Assembly: GCF_964058955.1 (NCBI RefSeq)
Contig: NZ_OZ060370.1
Location: 1 to 64,000 of the forward strand
From: Buchnera aphidicola (Phyllaphis fagi)
GTDB lineage: Bacteria; Pseudomonadota; Gammaproteobacteria; Enterobacterales; Enterobacteriaceae
Direction: 5' to 3'
DNA length: 64,000 nucleotides
Shown here: in pieces, positions 48,736 through 58,694 of the stretch
How positions within the stretch are numbered: the first letter of the stretch is position 1
How the letters are laid out: the number at the start of each line of letters is the position of its first letter
Made by a program: the position numbers and the translations under genes
Notes under the pieces: model-generated
Databases searched by the model: none
Seen by the model: the letters and a program-made list of their open reading frames with translations, nothing else
Told to the model about the DNA's origin: nothing

Positions 48736-50487
48736 TTAATTTTTTTTTGACAAAATTTTATTAATTTTCCATAACTTGTATTTTTCTTTTTTATTTAATC
48801 CTGTAACATGATCTTTATAAATTAATTTTTGGTATTTGTTTTCTAAATTAATATTATATATTTTATTAATTAAATCTAAAAAAACTTTTTTTATATTATT
48901 TTTACTGATCATATTATTCCAATATGCTAATTTATTGATAATATTAAAAATTATTTTTTGATCTCTATATAATTCAATTAATTGTCCTGTATTTAAATTT
49001 TTATATTTATTACATGTTTCAAATATTTTAATAAATAAAGACAATCCAGCTATGGTATTATATTTTATTTTTTTTATATTATCAGGAACAATATAAGAAA
49101 GTTTAGGATTTTGTATAATTAAACTTATTAAAATACGCATATTAGTTTTTTTAATTATTATATTATGATTTTTATTATCTAATGTTTTATTTGTATGAAA
49201 TATTTTTTGTAATTGATTTTCATCGATAATATCTATTTTTAATCCTATTGCTCTACGAAAATATATTTTTGTTAATATACTTGGTATTTTATTAATTAAT
49301 GGTCTTGATAAGTTTAATAATTTTATTTTACCATGTATAGAACATAAATTTACTTTTTTTATTAAAGTGTTTAAAAAAAAATCTAACATATGAATTGCTG
49401 TTTTAATACGTTTTTTAAAATTTATTCTTCCTTCTTTATGAATAATACTATCTGGATCTTCATTAATAGGTAAAAATATAAATTTTACACTATATCCATC
49501 ATGTATAAATGGTAGCGTTTTTTTTAATGTTTTCCATGCCGCTATTTGACCAGCTATATCTCCATCATAACAATAAATAATTTTTTTAGTAATTTTAAAA
49601 AGAATTTGTATTTGTTGTGTTGTTGTTGATGTACCTAATGAAGATACTACATATTTTATATTAAATTGTGTTAGTGATATAACATCAAAATATCCTTCAA
49701 CTACTAATAAATATTTTGGTTTTGGATATTTTTTTTGAGTCTCATAAATACCATATAATTGTTTTCCTTTATCAAATATTTCTGTTTTAGGGGAATTTAT
49801 ATATTTTGGAATTTTATCATCTAACGATCTTCCCCCAAATCCAATAATTCTTCCATATTTATCTTTAATTGGAAATATTATTCGACCTTGAAATCGATCA
49901 TATGTATAACCTTGTTGTGATTGAATAAGAATACCACATAAAATCAAATTAGAAATGTAATCTTTATTATTTAAATTTTTATTCCTCAATAAATTTAATG
50001 TATTTTGAGAAAATCCAATATTAAAATAATCAATCATTTTTTTATTAATTTTTCTTTTTTTTAAGTATATTTGTATAGATGAATTTTTATCAGCTTTTAT
50101 ATTAGTTTGGTATATTTTCGATACTTCTTGTATACTTTTATATAATTGAAATTTTTTATTTATTTTTTTGTTATATTCATTACAATTGTTAATAGGTATT
50201 GTTAATCCATTAATATAAGCAAGCTCTTCAATACTTTCTGTAAATGTTAATTGATCATACTTCATTAAAAAATCAATAGCATTACCATGTATATTACAAC
50301 CAAAACAATAAAAATACTGTTTTTCATGATTTATTGTAAATGATGGTTGCTTTTCACTATGAAAAGGACAAATAGCATTATAATTATTTCCGTATTGTTT
50401 TAATTTAATACGTGTACTAATTAAATCTATAATATTAGTTTGTTCTAATATGGTATTAATAAAATCTTTTGGTATAAAATAATTCAT
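48736..50487 (-). CDS. dnaG: DNA primase DnaG
   Basis: DnaG makes RNA primers for both strands. The protein is 583 residues (E. coli 581). The CHC2-type zinc finger is CPFHSEKQPSF followed by FYCFGC (about residues 40-64). The TOPRIM core shows VVEGYFDVISL and CYDGDIAGQIAAWK. The C-terminal helicase-binding domain is diverged but ends with the family pattern GLNKKEKYKLWKINKIL. It lies between rpsU and rpoD. Confidence 0.97.
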   Translation of the reverse strand: MNYFIPKDFINTILEQTNIIDLISTRIKLKQYGNNYNAICPFHSEKQPSFTINHEKQYFYCFGCNIHGNAIDFLMKYDQLTFTESIEELAYINGLTIPINNCNEYNKKINKKFQLYKSIQEVSKIYQTNIKADKNSSIQIYLKKRKINKKMIDYFNIGFSQNTLNLLRNKNLNNKDYISNLILCGILIQSQQGYTYDRFQGRIIFPIKDKYGRIIGFGGRSLDDKIPKYINSPKTEIFDKGKQLYGIYETQKKYPKPKYLLVVEGYFDVISLTQFNIKYVVSSLGTSTTTQQIQILFKITKKIIYCYDGDIAGQIAAWKTLKKTLPFIHDGYSVKFIFLPINEDPDSIIHKEGRINFKKRIKTAIHMLDFFLNTLIKKVNLCSIHGKIKLLNLSRPLINKIPSILTKIYFRRAIGLKIDIIDENQLQKIFHTNKTLDNKNHNIIIKKTNMRILISLIIQNPKLSYIVPDNIKKIKYNTIAGLSLFIKIFETCNKYKNLNTGQLIELYRDQKIIFNIINKLAYWNNMISKNNIKKVFLDLINKIYNINLENKYQKLIYKDHVTGLNKKEKYKLWKINKILSKKN

Positions 50488-50589
50488 ATATTATTTATAT
50501 CATTTTAATTTAAACAGGTAATGATTGTTATTAATATTTTAATATAATTTAATTTATAATTATACATTATTTAAAATTATAAGATTAAT

Positions 50590-50805
50590 TTAGTACATGC
50601 GTATTCGTTTTGCATTTTCTCGAGACAATTTTTTAGCAAGTCTTTTTATTGCAGATGCTTTTGCTCGTTTTCGCTCTGTAGTTGGTTTTTCATAAAATTC
50701 TCTTCTTCTCATTTCTGAAAGTATTCCAGCTTTTTCACAGGATCGTTTAAAACGTCTTAAAGCTACATCAAATGGTTCATTGTCACGAACTTTAATTACA
50801 GGCAT
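50590..50805 (-). CDS. rpsU: 30S ribosomal protein S21
   Basis: S21 is a small basic protein near the 3' end of 16S rRNA that aids initiation. The 71-residue length equals E. coli, and the sequence from [20 protein letters not shown] to the terminal Tyr is almost unchanged. AAAGGA precedes the start. First gene of the macromolecular-synthesis operon, divergent from tsaD as in E. coli. Confidence 0.98.
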   Translation of the reverse strand: MPVIKVRDNEPFDVALRRFKRSCEKAGILSEMRRREFYEKPTTERKRAKASAIKRLAKKLSRENAKRIRMY

Positions 50806-50954
50806 ATATTTTCCTTTAAAATAATTATTTTATTTTATATTATCTGAATTATCATAATATTTCAATCAATATAATTAATTATGTTATTAATTATATTATA
50901 TTTATTATATCATTTTTAGAAATTTATTTAATTTCTAAAGTATGGATATAAAAT

Positions 50955-51965
50955 ATGCGTATATTAGGTATTGAAACATCATTTGACGATACTGGAGTTG
51001 CAATTTATGATAGTACATGTGGTTTATTAGTTAATGAATTATGTAGTCAATCTCATACACATACTGTAAAAGGTGGTGTTGTTCCAGAATTAGCATCTAG
51101 AGAACACATTAATACATTAGCATCATTAATTAAATATACTTTAAATAAAAAAAAAATATCTTTACATAATATAGATGGTATTGCATATACTGCAGGTCCA
51201 GGTTTACCTGGAACATTACTTGTTGGGGCTGCATTAAGTTGTGCTTTAGCATTTTCTTGTAATATTCCTACTATTCCAGTACATCATATGGAAGGACATT
51301 TATTATCTCCTATGATTGATGGTGATTCTATTCCATTTCCTTTTCTTGGTTTATTAATTTCAGGAAAACACACTCAATTAATTTATGCATATCAAATGAA
51401 TAAATATAAATTATTAGGTGAAACTTTAGATGATGCTATAGGAGAAACTTTTGATAAAATCTCTAAATCATTACATTTAGGTTATCCTGGAGGATTAGCA
51501 TTATCTAAATTTTCAAAAAATGGAATATCTCACAAATTTTTATTTCCCAAACTAATGCAATATCATAATAATTTAAATTTTAGTTTTTCAGGATTAAAAA
51601 CTTTTACTTTAAATCTTATCAATAAAAATGCTAATAATATGCAATCTTTATATAATATTGCTCTTAGTTTTGAAGATACTATCATAAATACTTTAATATA
51701 TAAATGTAAAATTGCACTTGAACAAACAGGTTTAAAAAGATTAGTTGTTTCTGGAGGAGTAAGTGCTAATCAAAAATTAATTAAAAAATTAGGTTTCATG
51801 ATTCAAAAATATCATGGAGAATTATTTATTTCTAGACCAGATTTTTGTACAGATAATGCTGCTATGATTGCGTATGTTGGATTTATTTATTTTAAAAATA
51901 AATATTCTAAAATATTAGATATTTTTATTCATCCAAAATGGTTAATTAATAATATAAAAATTTAA
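50955..51965 (+). CDS. tsaD: tRNA N6-threonylcarbamoyladenosine transferase TsaD
   Basis: TsaD transfers threonylcarbamoyl to A37 of tRNAs that read ANN codons. The 336-residue protein (E. coli 337) has the ASKHA fold motifs GIETSFDDT at the N-terminus, the metal-binding HHMEGH (His111 and His115) and SGGVSANQ near residue 270. Divergent from rpsU; convergent with ribB 29 bases away. Confidence 0.97.
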   Translation: MRILGIETSFDDTGVAIYDSTCGLLVNELCSQSHTHTVKGGVVPELASREHINTLASLIKYTLNKKKISLHNIDGIAYTAGPGLPGTLLVGAALSCALAFSCNIPTIPVHHMEGHLLSPMIDGDSIPFPFLGLLISGKHTQLIYAYQMNKYKLLGETLDDAIGETFDKISKSLHLGYPGGLALSKFSKNGISHKFLFPKLMQYHNNLNFSFSGLKTFTLNLINKNANNMQSLYNIALSFEDTIINTLIYKCKIALEQTGLKRLVVSGGVSANQKLIKKLGFMIQKYHGELFISRPDFCTDNAAMIAYVGFIYFKNKYSKILDIFIHPKWLINNIKI

Positions 51966-51994
51966 TTTTACAATAAAATAATTTATTTATATAT

Positions 51995-52627
51995 TTATTG
52001 CTTTAAATGTAATGTTAAATCTTTTATAGTTAATATAGGAATATTATGTATTTTAGAGAATTTTATTATTTCAGTTATTCGTGACATACTACCATCTTTA
52101 TTAGTTAATTCACAAATGACACTCATCGGTTTAAATCCAGCTAACATCATTAATTCAATAGATGCTTCTGTATGACCTGATCTAGATAATATTCCTTCCT
52201 TATGTGCACATAAAGGAAATACATGACCTGGTTTATTAAAATCAGATGATTTAGCTGTATTTGAAATAGATGTTTGAATTGTTTTTAATCGATCTTTTGC
52301 AGATACTCCAGTAGATACTCCATGTGATGCTTCAATACTAATTGTAAATCCTGTACTGTAGGTGCTAGTATTATTTTTGACCATCATAGGTAAATTTAAT
52401 TTTTTTCTTTTTGCTTCTGTAATACATAAGCATACAATACCACTACCGTATCTAATCATTAAAGCCATTTGTTCGACAGTTATATGTTCACATGAAAAAA
52501 CTAAATCTCCTTCATTCTCTCGATGTTCATCATCTGTTATTATGACTCCATTATGAGTTTTTAAAGAATGTATTGCAATTTGTATTCTTGTTTTATAATT
52601 TCCAAATTGTGATAATAAATAATTCAT
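51995..52627 (-). CDS. ribB: 3,4-dihydroxy-2-butanone-4-phosphate synthase RibB
   Basis: RibB makes the four-carbon unit for riboflavin from ribulose 5-phosphate. The protein is 210 residues (E. coli 217). The acidic active-site loop [10 protein letters not shown] is at about residues 32-41, followed by [12 protein letters not shown] and [12 protein letters not shown]. It is the stand-alone enzyme, not fused to RibA. The FMN riboswitch that precedes ribB in E. coli is not present in the A/T-rich leader. Confidence 0.96.
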   Translation of the reverse strand: MNYLLSQFGNYKTRIQIAIHSLKTHNGVIITDDEHRENEGDLVFSCEHITVEQMALMIRYGSGIVCLCITEAKRKKLNLPMMVKNNTSTYSTGFTISIEASHGVSTGVSAKDRLKTIQTSISNTAKSSDFNKPGHVFPLCAHKEGILSRSGHTEASIELMMLAGFKPMSVICELTNKDGSMSRITEIIKFSKIHNIPILTIKDLTLHLKQ

Positions 52628-52820
52628 AAATATAAACCTAAGTATATAATATATTAAATATCTTGATTATGAATAATATCATATACATATTTTATCATAA
52701 TATTATAATTATATTAATGATTTATTCAATATATAATATATTATTCTATAGAATATTTAGTTATGTTAATAGTATTAAAAATTTAAATATTTATTATATA
52801 TTAAATAATTTTGATTATTA

Positions 52821-52842
52821 AACGGCACATAAAAGCACCGTT
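52821..52842 (-). terminator. Terminator after crr
   Basis: On the minus strand AACGGUGC and GUGCCGUU form an eight-base stem (two G-U pairs) with a six-base loop. The plus strand would have two mismatches, so it is directional and fits the end of ptsH-ptsI-crr, whose stop is 22 bases upstream. The tail TTAATAATC is only weakly T-rich. Confidence 0.65.
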
Positions 52843-52863
52843 ATGTTGGATAGTATATATTAT

Positions 52864-53358
52864 TTATTTAATGATTTTCATAATTACTGTTTTTCCTGCA
52901 ATTGCTTGACCTGAATATTTTTTTATTTTTTTAATTTGATTAACATTCGATATAATTATAGGTGTTAAAACCGATTTAGATTTTTTAGTTAAAAAATCTA
53001 AATCATATTCAATAATAGTATCTCCTACATTAACTTTTTGGTTTTCATTTGCAATTTTTTTAAATCCTTTTCCTTTCAGTAAAATAGTATCAATCCCAAA
53101 ATGTACAAAAATTTCAATTTCATTTTTTGTAATAATTGAAAAAGCATGCATAGTTTTAAAAATAGTACCAATTGTACCTTCGACAGGTGCAACTATTTTA
53201 TTTCCAGATGGTTGAATCGCTATTCCATCACCAACAATTTTTTTTGAGAATACTTCATCTGGAACTGTTGTAATACTCATTATTTTTCCTGATATTGGTG
53301 CAATAATATCAGTTTCTTGTGATGTTCTGTTTTGAAATAATTTATAAAATAAATTCAC
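52864..53358 (-). CDS. crr: PTS glucose-specific EIIA component Crr
   Basis: EIIA-Glc receives phosphate from HPr and passes it to a sugar-specific EIIB. The 164-residue protein (E. coli 169) keeps both active-site histidines: His71 in MHAFSI (E. coli His75) and His86 in VHFGIDT (E. coli His90), the latter being the phosphorylated residue. The membrane EIIBC partner is not in this window. Its regulatory targets in E. coli, such as adenylate cyclase, may be missing, leaving mainly the transport role. Confidence 0.96.
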   Translation of the reverse strand: MNLFYKLFQNRTSQETDIIAPISGKIMSITTVPDEVFSKKIVGDGIAIQPSGNKIVAPVEGTIGTIFKTMHAFSIITKNEIEIFVHFGIDTILLKGKGFKKIANENQKVNVGDTIIEYDLDFLTKKSKSVLTPIIISNVNQIKKIKKYSGQAIAGKTVIMKIIK

Positions 53359-53403
53359 AATGTATCCTTAGTAATATATTATACAATTGTTTAGATATTA
53401 TTT

Positions 53404-55116
53404 TTATGTCATGAAATTGTTAATTAATTTTGTTACATTTTGAATTGTGGATTGTTGTAATACTTTTTTTGCTAATTTTTTTGCATCATGTAATTTTACT
53501 TTTCGAATAATATTTTTAATTTTAGGAATAAATGCAGGATTCATACTAAATTCATCTAATCCCATACCTAATAATAAAATTGTAGCTTGTTCATTTCCTG
53601 CTAATTCTCCACACATACCTGTCCATTTTCCATATTGATGAGATACGTTAATAATTTTTTGAATTAAATATAGGACTGATGGACTAAATGGATTATAGAG
53701 TTTTGATATTACATCATTACCACGATCTACAGCTAAAGTATATTGTGTTAAATCATTTGTTCCAATACTAAAAAAATCAACCTCTTGAATTAAAAATTTA
53801 GCAATAATAGCAGCTGCTGGTGTTTCAATCATAATTCCTATTGGAATATTTGTATCAAATATTATTTTTTTTTGGTTAAGTTCTATTTTTATTTTTTGGA
53901 TTTCTTTTTTTAAAGATTGAATTTCTTCTAAAGAAATAATCATAGGAAATAATATTCTTAATTTTCCAAATTGTGATGCTCTTAAAATAGCTTTTAATTG
54001 AGTATGTAAAATTTCTTTTTTATCTAAACTAATTCTAATAGCTCTCCAACCTAAAAAAGGATTTTCTTCTTTTGGAAAATTCATATATGGAATTTCTTTA
54101 TCTCCACCAATATCCATAGTTCTTATTGTAACGGGTTTATTATGCATTTTTTGAGCTACTTCTTTATATGCTAGAAATTGTTCTTCTTCTGAAGGTAACT
54201 GTGATCGTTCCATAAATAAGAATTCTGTGCGATATAATCCAATAGATTTAGCACCATATTTTTTTGCGTTAGTTATATCATTTATATTTCCAATATTTGC
54301 GCTTATTTCAACTTCATGGTTATCTATAGTAATGGATGGTAAATTTCTTATTTTATTTAATTGTTTTTTTTGAAAATAATATTCTATTTGAATTTTTTGT
54401 ATTTTTTTAATAGTTTCTTGATTTGGATTTATAATAATTTTGTTATTTATTCCATCAAGAATAATGAAATCGTTATTTTTGATTTGATTTGTACTATTGG
54501 TAGCACCGACTATAGCAGGAATTTCTAATGATCTAGCCATAATCGCAGTATGTGCGGTTGATCCACCTAGTTCTGTAATAAACCCAAGTATGTATTTAAA
54601 ATTCATTTGCGCTATTTCAGAAGGTGTTAAATCACGTGCAATTAATATTACTTTTTCTTTAATTATTTTAAAATTCATTGTATGAATATTAAGTATATTT
54701 TTTAAAAGACGATTTCCAATATCTCTAATATCTATTATTCTATTTTTTAGATATTCATCTTTAATGTTATTTAAATTTTTAATTTGTTCAGAAATCATTA
54801 ATTCTACAGCATTTTCAGCAGTATTAAGGTTTTCTGTGATGGATGAGATAATTTCTTTTTCTAATTCTTTATCTTCAAGTATCATAATATGACTTGTAAA
54901 GATATTTTCTTCTTGGTTTTTAAAAAAATTATTTGATTTATTTTTTATTTTTTCTAGTTGTTGTATTGTTTGATTTTTAGCATGATAGAATTTATTAATT
55001 TCTTTATGAATATTAATGGGAAGAATTTTTTTTTTATAAATAATAATGGGTTCTTCTTGCAATAAAAGTGCTTTTCCAAAAGCGATTCCCGGTGATGCTA
55101 AAATTCCTGAAATCAT
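53404..55116 (-). CDS. ptsI: PTS enzyme I
   Basis: Enzyme I takes phosphate from phosphoenolpyruvate and gives it to HPr. The 570-residue protein (E. coli 575) carries His189 in GGSTAHTAIMAR, the PEP-binding arginine block LYRTEFLFMERSQLPSEEEQ, the metal and substrate blocks PIGIMIETPAAA and FFSIGTNDLTQYTLAVDRGN, and the cysteine in GMCGELAGN. Domain order is the usual one. Confidence 0.97.
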   Translation of the reverse strand: MISGILASPGIAFGKALLLQEEPIIIYKKKILPINIHKEINKFYHAKNQTIQQLEKIKNKSNNFFKNQEENIFTSHIMILEDKELEKEIISSITENLNTAENAVELMISEQIKNLNNIKDEYLKNRIIDIRDIGNRLLKNILNIHTMNFKIIKEKVILIARDLTPSEIAQMNFKYILGFITELGGSTAHTAIMARSLEIPAIVGATNSTNQIKNNDFIILDGINNKIIINPNQETIKKIQKIQIEYYFQKKQLNKIRNLPSITIDNHEVEISANIGNINDITNAKKYGAKSIGLYRTEFLFMERSQLPSEEEQFLAYKEVAQKMHNKPVTIRTMDIGGDKEIPYMNFPKEENPFLGWRAIRISLDKKEILHTQLKAILRASQFGKLRILFPMIISLEEIQSLKKEIQKIKIELNQKKIIFDTNIPIGIMIETPAAAIIAKFLIQEVDFFSIGTNDLTQYTLAVDRGNDVISKLYNPFSPSVLYLIQKIINVSHQYGKWTGMCGELAGNEQATILLLGMGLDEFSMNPAFIPKIKNIIRKVKLHDAKKLAKKVLQQSTIQNVTKLINNFMT

Positions 55117-55199
55117 AATATTACCTTTTATTTATATATAAAAGTATTTTTACAGTTAAATAATTAATTTTATATAAAAGTTATACAAATTTTTATAAT

Positions 55200-55457
55200 T
55201 TATTTTAGTTCTTTAATGGTTTTAGTTAAAGATTGAATTGCTTCTTTTTCATCTGTCCCTGAAGCCGATAAAATAATGATAGAATTTTCTATTAATCCTA
55301 ATGTTTGTAATTTAAATAAACTTTTTGCATTAATAGTTTTTCCATTATATGTAATAGTAATTTCAGATATAAATTTTTGAGCAATACTTACAAATTGTGC
55401 TGATGGTCTAATATGGAATCCATTTTTTGTAGTAATTTTAATAGTTTTTTGAAGCAT
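55200..55457 (-). CDS. ptsH: PTS phosphocarrier protein HPr
   Basis: HPr shuttles phosphate from enzyme I to EIIA. It has 85 residues, as in E. coli, with the active His15 in KNGFHIRPSA and the conserved Ser46 region NAKSLFKLQTL. First gene of ptsH-ptsI-crr. A possible promoter upstream cannot be placed confidently. Confidence 0.97.
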   Translation of the reverse strand: MLQKTIKITTKNGFHIRPSAQFVSIAQKFISEITITYNGKTINAKSLFKLQTLGLIENSIIILSASGTDEKEAIQSLTKTIKELK

Positions 55458-56293
55458 GTTAATCCTATTTAAGTAAAATGAAATTATTTTTTTTATAATT
55501 TAAATTAATATGTATAATTTTGTATATATTAAATTATATTTTTATTAGATAAAATTTGTTTGTATTTTTGTCTATTATTTATGCATAATAAATTGTAATT
55601 TTAAAATGTAAGTTATGATTTTATTTATTTCATATTTATAGTTATAAGTAGTATATTATAAAAAATTTTTATTTTATATAAAATATTTTTTCTGTTTTAA
55701 TACTATTTATTATTTATAGTATATTTATTTTATACGTTATACATAATGTATAATAAATGTAGAATATACTTTAATATTGGAAGTATATCGTTTAATTACA
55801 TAGTAATATATAATAATTATAAAATAGTTTATATTGTATTTATATTCATGGATTATATTGATAAGTTTGATTGTTGAACATGATAATAAGTATATTATAG
55901 ATGTAAAATAAATTATTTTATTAATATAATTTTAAATATTTTATTTTTATTAGAAATGTATATATGTTTAAACAATAATATTATATAGTGCATTTATTTA
56001 CAATTTATTATATCTTATATATTGATATGAATATTTTAAATATTATACATTATGGAACATTAAAATATGAAATGTATTAATATTTATATTATATAAATGT
56101 ATGGTAAAATAGATAGTATGCAATAAAATAAATTTTATTTTTAAAGTATACTAGATTAATATTATTATAATGATTTTATGTATATATATTTATATATGAT
56201 GATTTTTAATATATTTAAATTTAATAATAGCATAATAAGAGTCATATGATATATAGTGTATTTTATAATTACGTTTGAGATTTAATATATATG
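55458..56293. other. Empty spacer upstream of ptsH
   Basis: No gene is visible in 836 bases between ptsH and tRNA-Lys. In E. coli the genes between the pts operon and the valU-lysV tRNAs include cysK, cysZ, zipA and ligA. The sequence is almost pure A/T with stops in all frames, so any ancestral genes here have eroded beyond recognition by eye. Confidence 0.65.
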
Positions 56294-56366
56294 TGGGTCG
56301 TGCGGGATTCGAACCTGCGACCAATTGATTAAAAGTCAACTGCTCTACCGACTGAGCTAACGACCC
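56294..56366 (-). tRNA. tRNA-Lys (UUU)
   Basis: A 73-base cloverleaf with acceptor GGGTCGT/ACGACCC, discriminator A and anticodon TTT in ACTTTTAAT. With most lysines encoded by AAA this is the key tRNA of the genome. CCA is not encoded. It follows tRNA-Val, as lysV follows the val tRNAs in E. coli. Confidence 0.96.
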
Positions 56367-56399
56367 TTTATTATGGTGAAATAAGGTGAGTTTATAAAA

Positions 56400-56472
56400 T
56401 AGGTGATGACGGACTTGAACCGCCGACTTCCTCCGTGTAAAGGAGGCGCTCTACCAACTGAGCTAATCACCT
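56400..56472 (-). tRNA. tRNA-Val (UAC)
   Basis: A 73-base cloverleaf with acceptor AGGTGAT/ATCACCT, discriminator A and anticodon TAC in CTTTACACG. The first acceptor pair is A-U instead of the G-C of E. coli. CCA is not encoded. Confidence 0.95.
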
Positions 56473-56621
56473 TCTATTTTTATAGATATCTTATAAAACT
56501 GAAAGACAAATTACATTCTATCGATCAAAAAAAAAATAGTCAATCTTTTTTTTATAAAATATTTATTTTTAAATTTAAAAATTTAAAACATTTTAATTAA
56601 AAATATAATACAAGGAAATAT

Positions 56622-58025
56622 ATGGAAATTCGAACTCGATTTGCTCCTAGTTCTACTGGATATTTACATATTGGAAGTATGCGTACAGCGCTTTATTCAT
56701 GGCTTTTTGCTAAACGTTTTAATGGAACTTTTATTCTTAGAATTGAAGATACTGATATAAAAAGGTCAAATCCTTTATTTGTAAAAAATATTTTGAAAAC
56801 ATTAAAATGGTTAGGTATTGATTGGGATGAAGGCCCATATTTTCAAAGTAAACGGTTATTTTTATATAAAAAGAATATTAATAAAATGTTAAAAATAGGT
56901 GCTGCATATAAATGTTATTGTTCTATGAATAGACTTAAAAAAATTCGATTACTGCAAATATTAAAAGGTGAAAAACCTAGATATGATCAAAAATGTAGAA
57001 ATATGTTTTCAAATAAATATATTAATAATGATTATGTTGTACGGTTTAAAAACCCTAATCATGGAACAGTAATGTTTCATGATCAGATAAGAGGTAAAAT
57101 TATATTTAATAATATAGAATTAGATGATTTAATTATTCAACGTCAAAATGGTATGCCAACATACAATTTTTGTGCAATAATTGATGATTTAGATATGAAT
57201 ATTACTCATGTTATTCGAGGAGAAGATCATATTAATAATACGCCAAGACAAATTAATATTTTAAAATCTTTAAATGCAAAGATTCCTACTTATGCTCATG
57301 TTTCTATGGTAGTTGATAATAATAAAAATAATCTTTCTAAAAGAAAGAATTCTTCTAGTATTTTAGCATATAAAAAAGAAGGATTTTTAAAAGAATCAAT
57401 TTTAAATTATTTATTAAAATTAGGTTGGTCTTATGGTAATAAAGAATTTTTTTACTTAGAAGAAATGAAAAAATTATTTTCTTTACAAACAATTAATAAA
57501 TCTTCTAGTACTTTAAATATTAAAAAACTTTTATGGTTTAATTATCATTATCTTAATACTTTACCAATTAATAATGATTTAATAAATTATTTTAAGAAGC
57601 ATTTATATAAATCAAAAATATTTTGTGAAGATGAAGTAAAATTAAAGAGAATAATAGAAATTTTTAGGAAACGATGTAAAACATTAAAAGAAATAGTTTT
57701 AAAATCTCAATTTTTTTTTTATGATATAAAATACATTGATAAAAAATTAATAAATAAATATTTATTTATTAATTATAAATCAATATTTACAGTAATTTAT
57801 AATAAATTATTTGATATGAAATATTGGAATGATAAGAATATTATGATATTAATTAAAACAATATCTTTACAATTTCAGTTATCTATTCAGCAAATATGTA
57901 TGCCATTACGTATATTTATGACTGGAACAAACAACTCACCCAGTATCAGTATAATTATGGATATTATTGGTAAAAAAGAATCTTTAAAAAGAATAAAAAA
58001 ATTACTGTATTATTCTGATAAATAA
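56622..58025 (+). CDS. gltX: Glutamate-tRNA ligase GltX
   Basis: GltX charges tRNA-Glu. The protein is 467 residues (E. coli 471). The class I HIGH motif appears as HIGS in YLHIGSMRTALYSWL (about residues 15-18), with the conserved block FILRIEDTD. The KMSKR-type motif, KLSKR in E. coli, reads NLSKR (57337-57351), so the first lysine is Asn while the second lysine and arginine remain. The anticodon-binding part is diverged and Lys/Ile-rich. ACAAGGAAATAT precedes the ATG. Divergent from tRNA-Val, as in E. coli. Confidence 0.96.
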   Translation: MEIRTRFAPSSTGYLHIGSMRTALYSWLFAKRFNGTFILRIEDTDIKRSNPLFVKNILKTLKWLGIDWDEGPYFQSKRLFLYKKNINKMLKIGAAYKCYCSMNRLKKIRLLQILKGEKPRYDQKCRNMFSNKYINNDYVVRFKNPNHGTVMFHDQIRGKIIFNNIELDDLIIQRQNGMPTYNFCAIIDDLDMNITHVIRGEDHINNTPRQINILKSLNAKIPTYAHVSMVVDNNKNNLSKRKNSSSILAYKKEGFLKESILNYLLKLGWSYGNKEFFYLEEMKKLFSLQTINKSSSTLNIKKLLWFNYHYLNTLPINNDLINYFKKHLYKSKIFCEDEVKLKRIIEIFRKRCKTLKEIVLKSQFFFYDIKYIDKKLINKYLFINYKSIFTVIYNKLFDMKYWNDKNIMILIKTISLQFQLSIQQICMPLRIFMTGTNNSPSISIIMDIIGKKESLKRIKKLLYYSDK

Positions 58026-58078
58026 TAGATTACTGATATGAATTATTGATATTTTATATTTATTATATTGAAGATTAA

Positions 58079-58151
58079 GGGGCTATATTTTAATTTGGTA
58101 GAATATTTGTATGGCATATAAAAGGTAGCGGTTCAAATCCGCTTAGCTCCA
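58079..58151 (+). tRNA. tRNA-Ala (GGC), A/U-rich and weakly paired
   Basis: A 73-base tRNA with acceptor GGGGCTA/TAGCTCC, discriminator A, a normal T arm AGCGG/CCGCT and anticodon GGC in loop ATGGCAT. The D stem is TTTT/AGAA and the anticodon stem TTTGT/ATAAA, all A-U or G-U pairs, and the variable loop is four bases. E. coli alaW has G-C-rich stems at both positions. CCA is not encoded. Confidence 0.88.
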
Positions 58152-58214
58152 ATTTTATGATGTATGATAAATTAAGATTATTAATAAAATTTTTAATTTA
58201 TAATATAATAATAT

Positions 58215-58382
58215 TCACTTAATTTTTATTTCTTTATATAAAACATGTTTTCGTATGATAGGATCATATTTTTTTAATGTTATTTTTTCTGGTTTAGAAC
58301 GTTTATTTTTTGTAGTAGTATAAAAGTGTTTAGTTCCCGAAGAAGATATAAGTTTAATTGTTTCTCTTGTAGTTTTAGACAT
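58215..58382 (-). CDS. rpmG: 50S ribosomal protein L33
   Basis: The 55-residue protein starts [20 protein letters not shown] and ends YKEIKIK, matching E. coli L33 over its whole length. Its start overlaps the end of rpmB by eight bases, whereas the two are separate in E. coli. AGGA lies eight bases before the ATG, inside rpmB. Confidence 0.96.
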   Translation of the reverse strand: MSKTTRETIKLISSSGTKHFYTTTKNKRSKPEKITLKKYDPIIRKHVLYKEIKIK

Positions 58383-58614
58383 TATTTATCCTTTTTTTAT
58401 GCAATATTTTTAGTACTGTTTCAATTCCTTTTTTATCAATAATTCTCATTCCTTGTATAGATACTCGTAATCTAATAAATTTTTTCTTACTAGGTATCCA
58501 AAATCGATGATATTGTAAATTCGGGGAAAATTTCTTTTTAGTTGCATTCATTGCATGTGATCTATTATTTCCAAACATTGGTTTTTTTTGTGTTATACTG
58601 CATTTTTTAGACAT
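58375..58614 (-). CDS. rpmB: 50S ribosomal protein L28
   Basis: The 79-residue protein (E. coli 78) keeps [20 protein letters not shown] and [16 protein letters not shown]. The C-terminal tail (HKKRINNV) is lineage-specific because the stop has moved into the rpmG start region, producing an eight-base overlap (58375-58382). Together rpmB-rpmG keep the E. coli order. Confidence 0.96.
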   Translation of the reverse strand: MSKKCSITQKKPMFGNNRSHAMNATKKKFSPNLQYHRFWIPSKKKFIRLRVSIQGMRIIDKKGIETVLKILHKKRINNV

Positions 58615-58694
58615 TGTTATCCTTGTTTAATTTGAATATATTTATGAGTTATATCATTATGAAGTATATATAATTTTATATTAGACTGACAGAA

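Noticed and set aside
56403-56600. Open frame of 65 codons on the plus strand before gltX
   Set aside because: It begins inside the antisense of tRNA-Val and continues as low-complexity Lys/Phe sequence; no family match.
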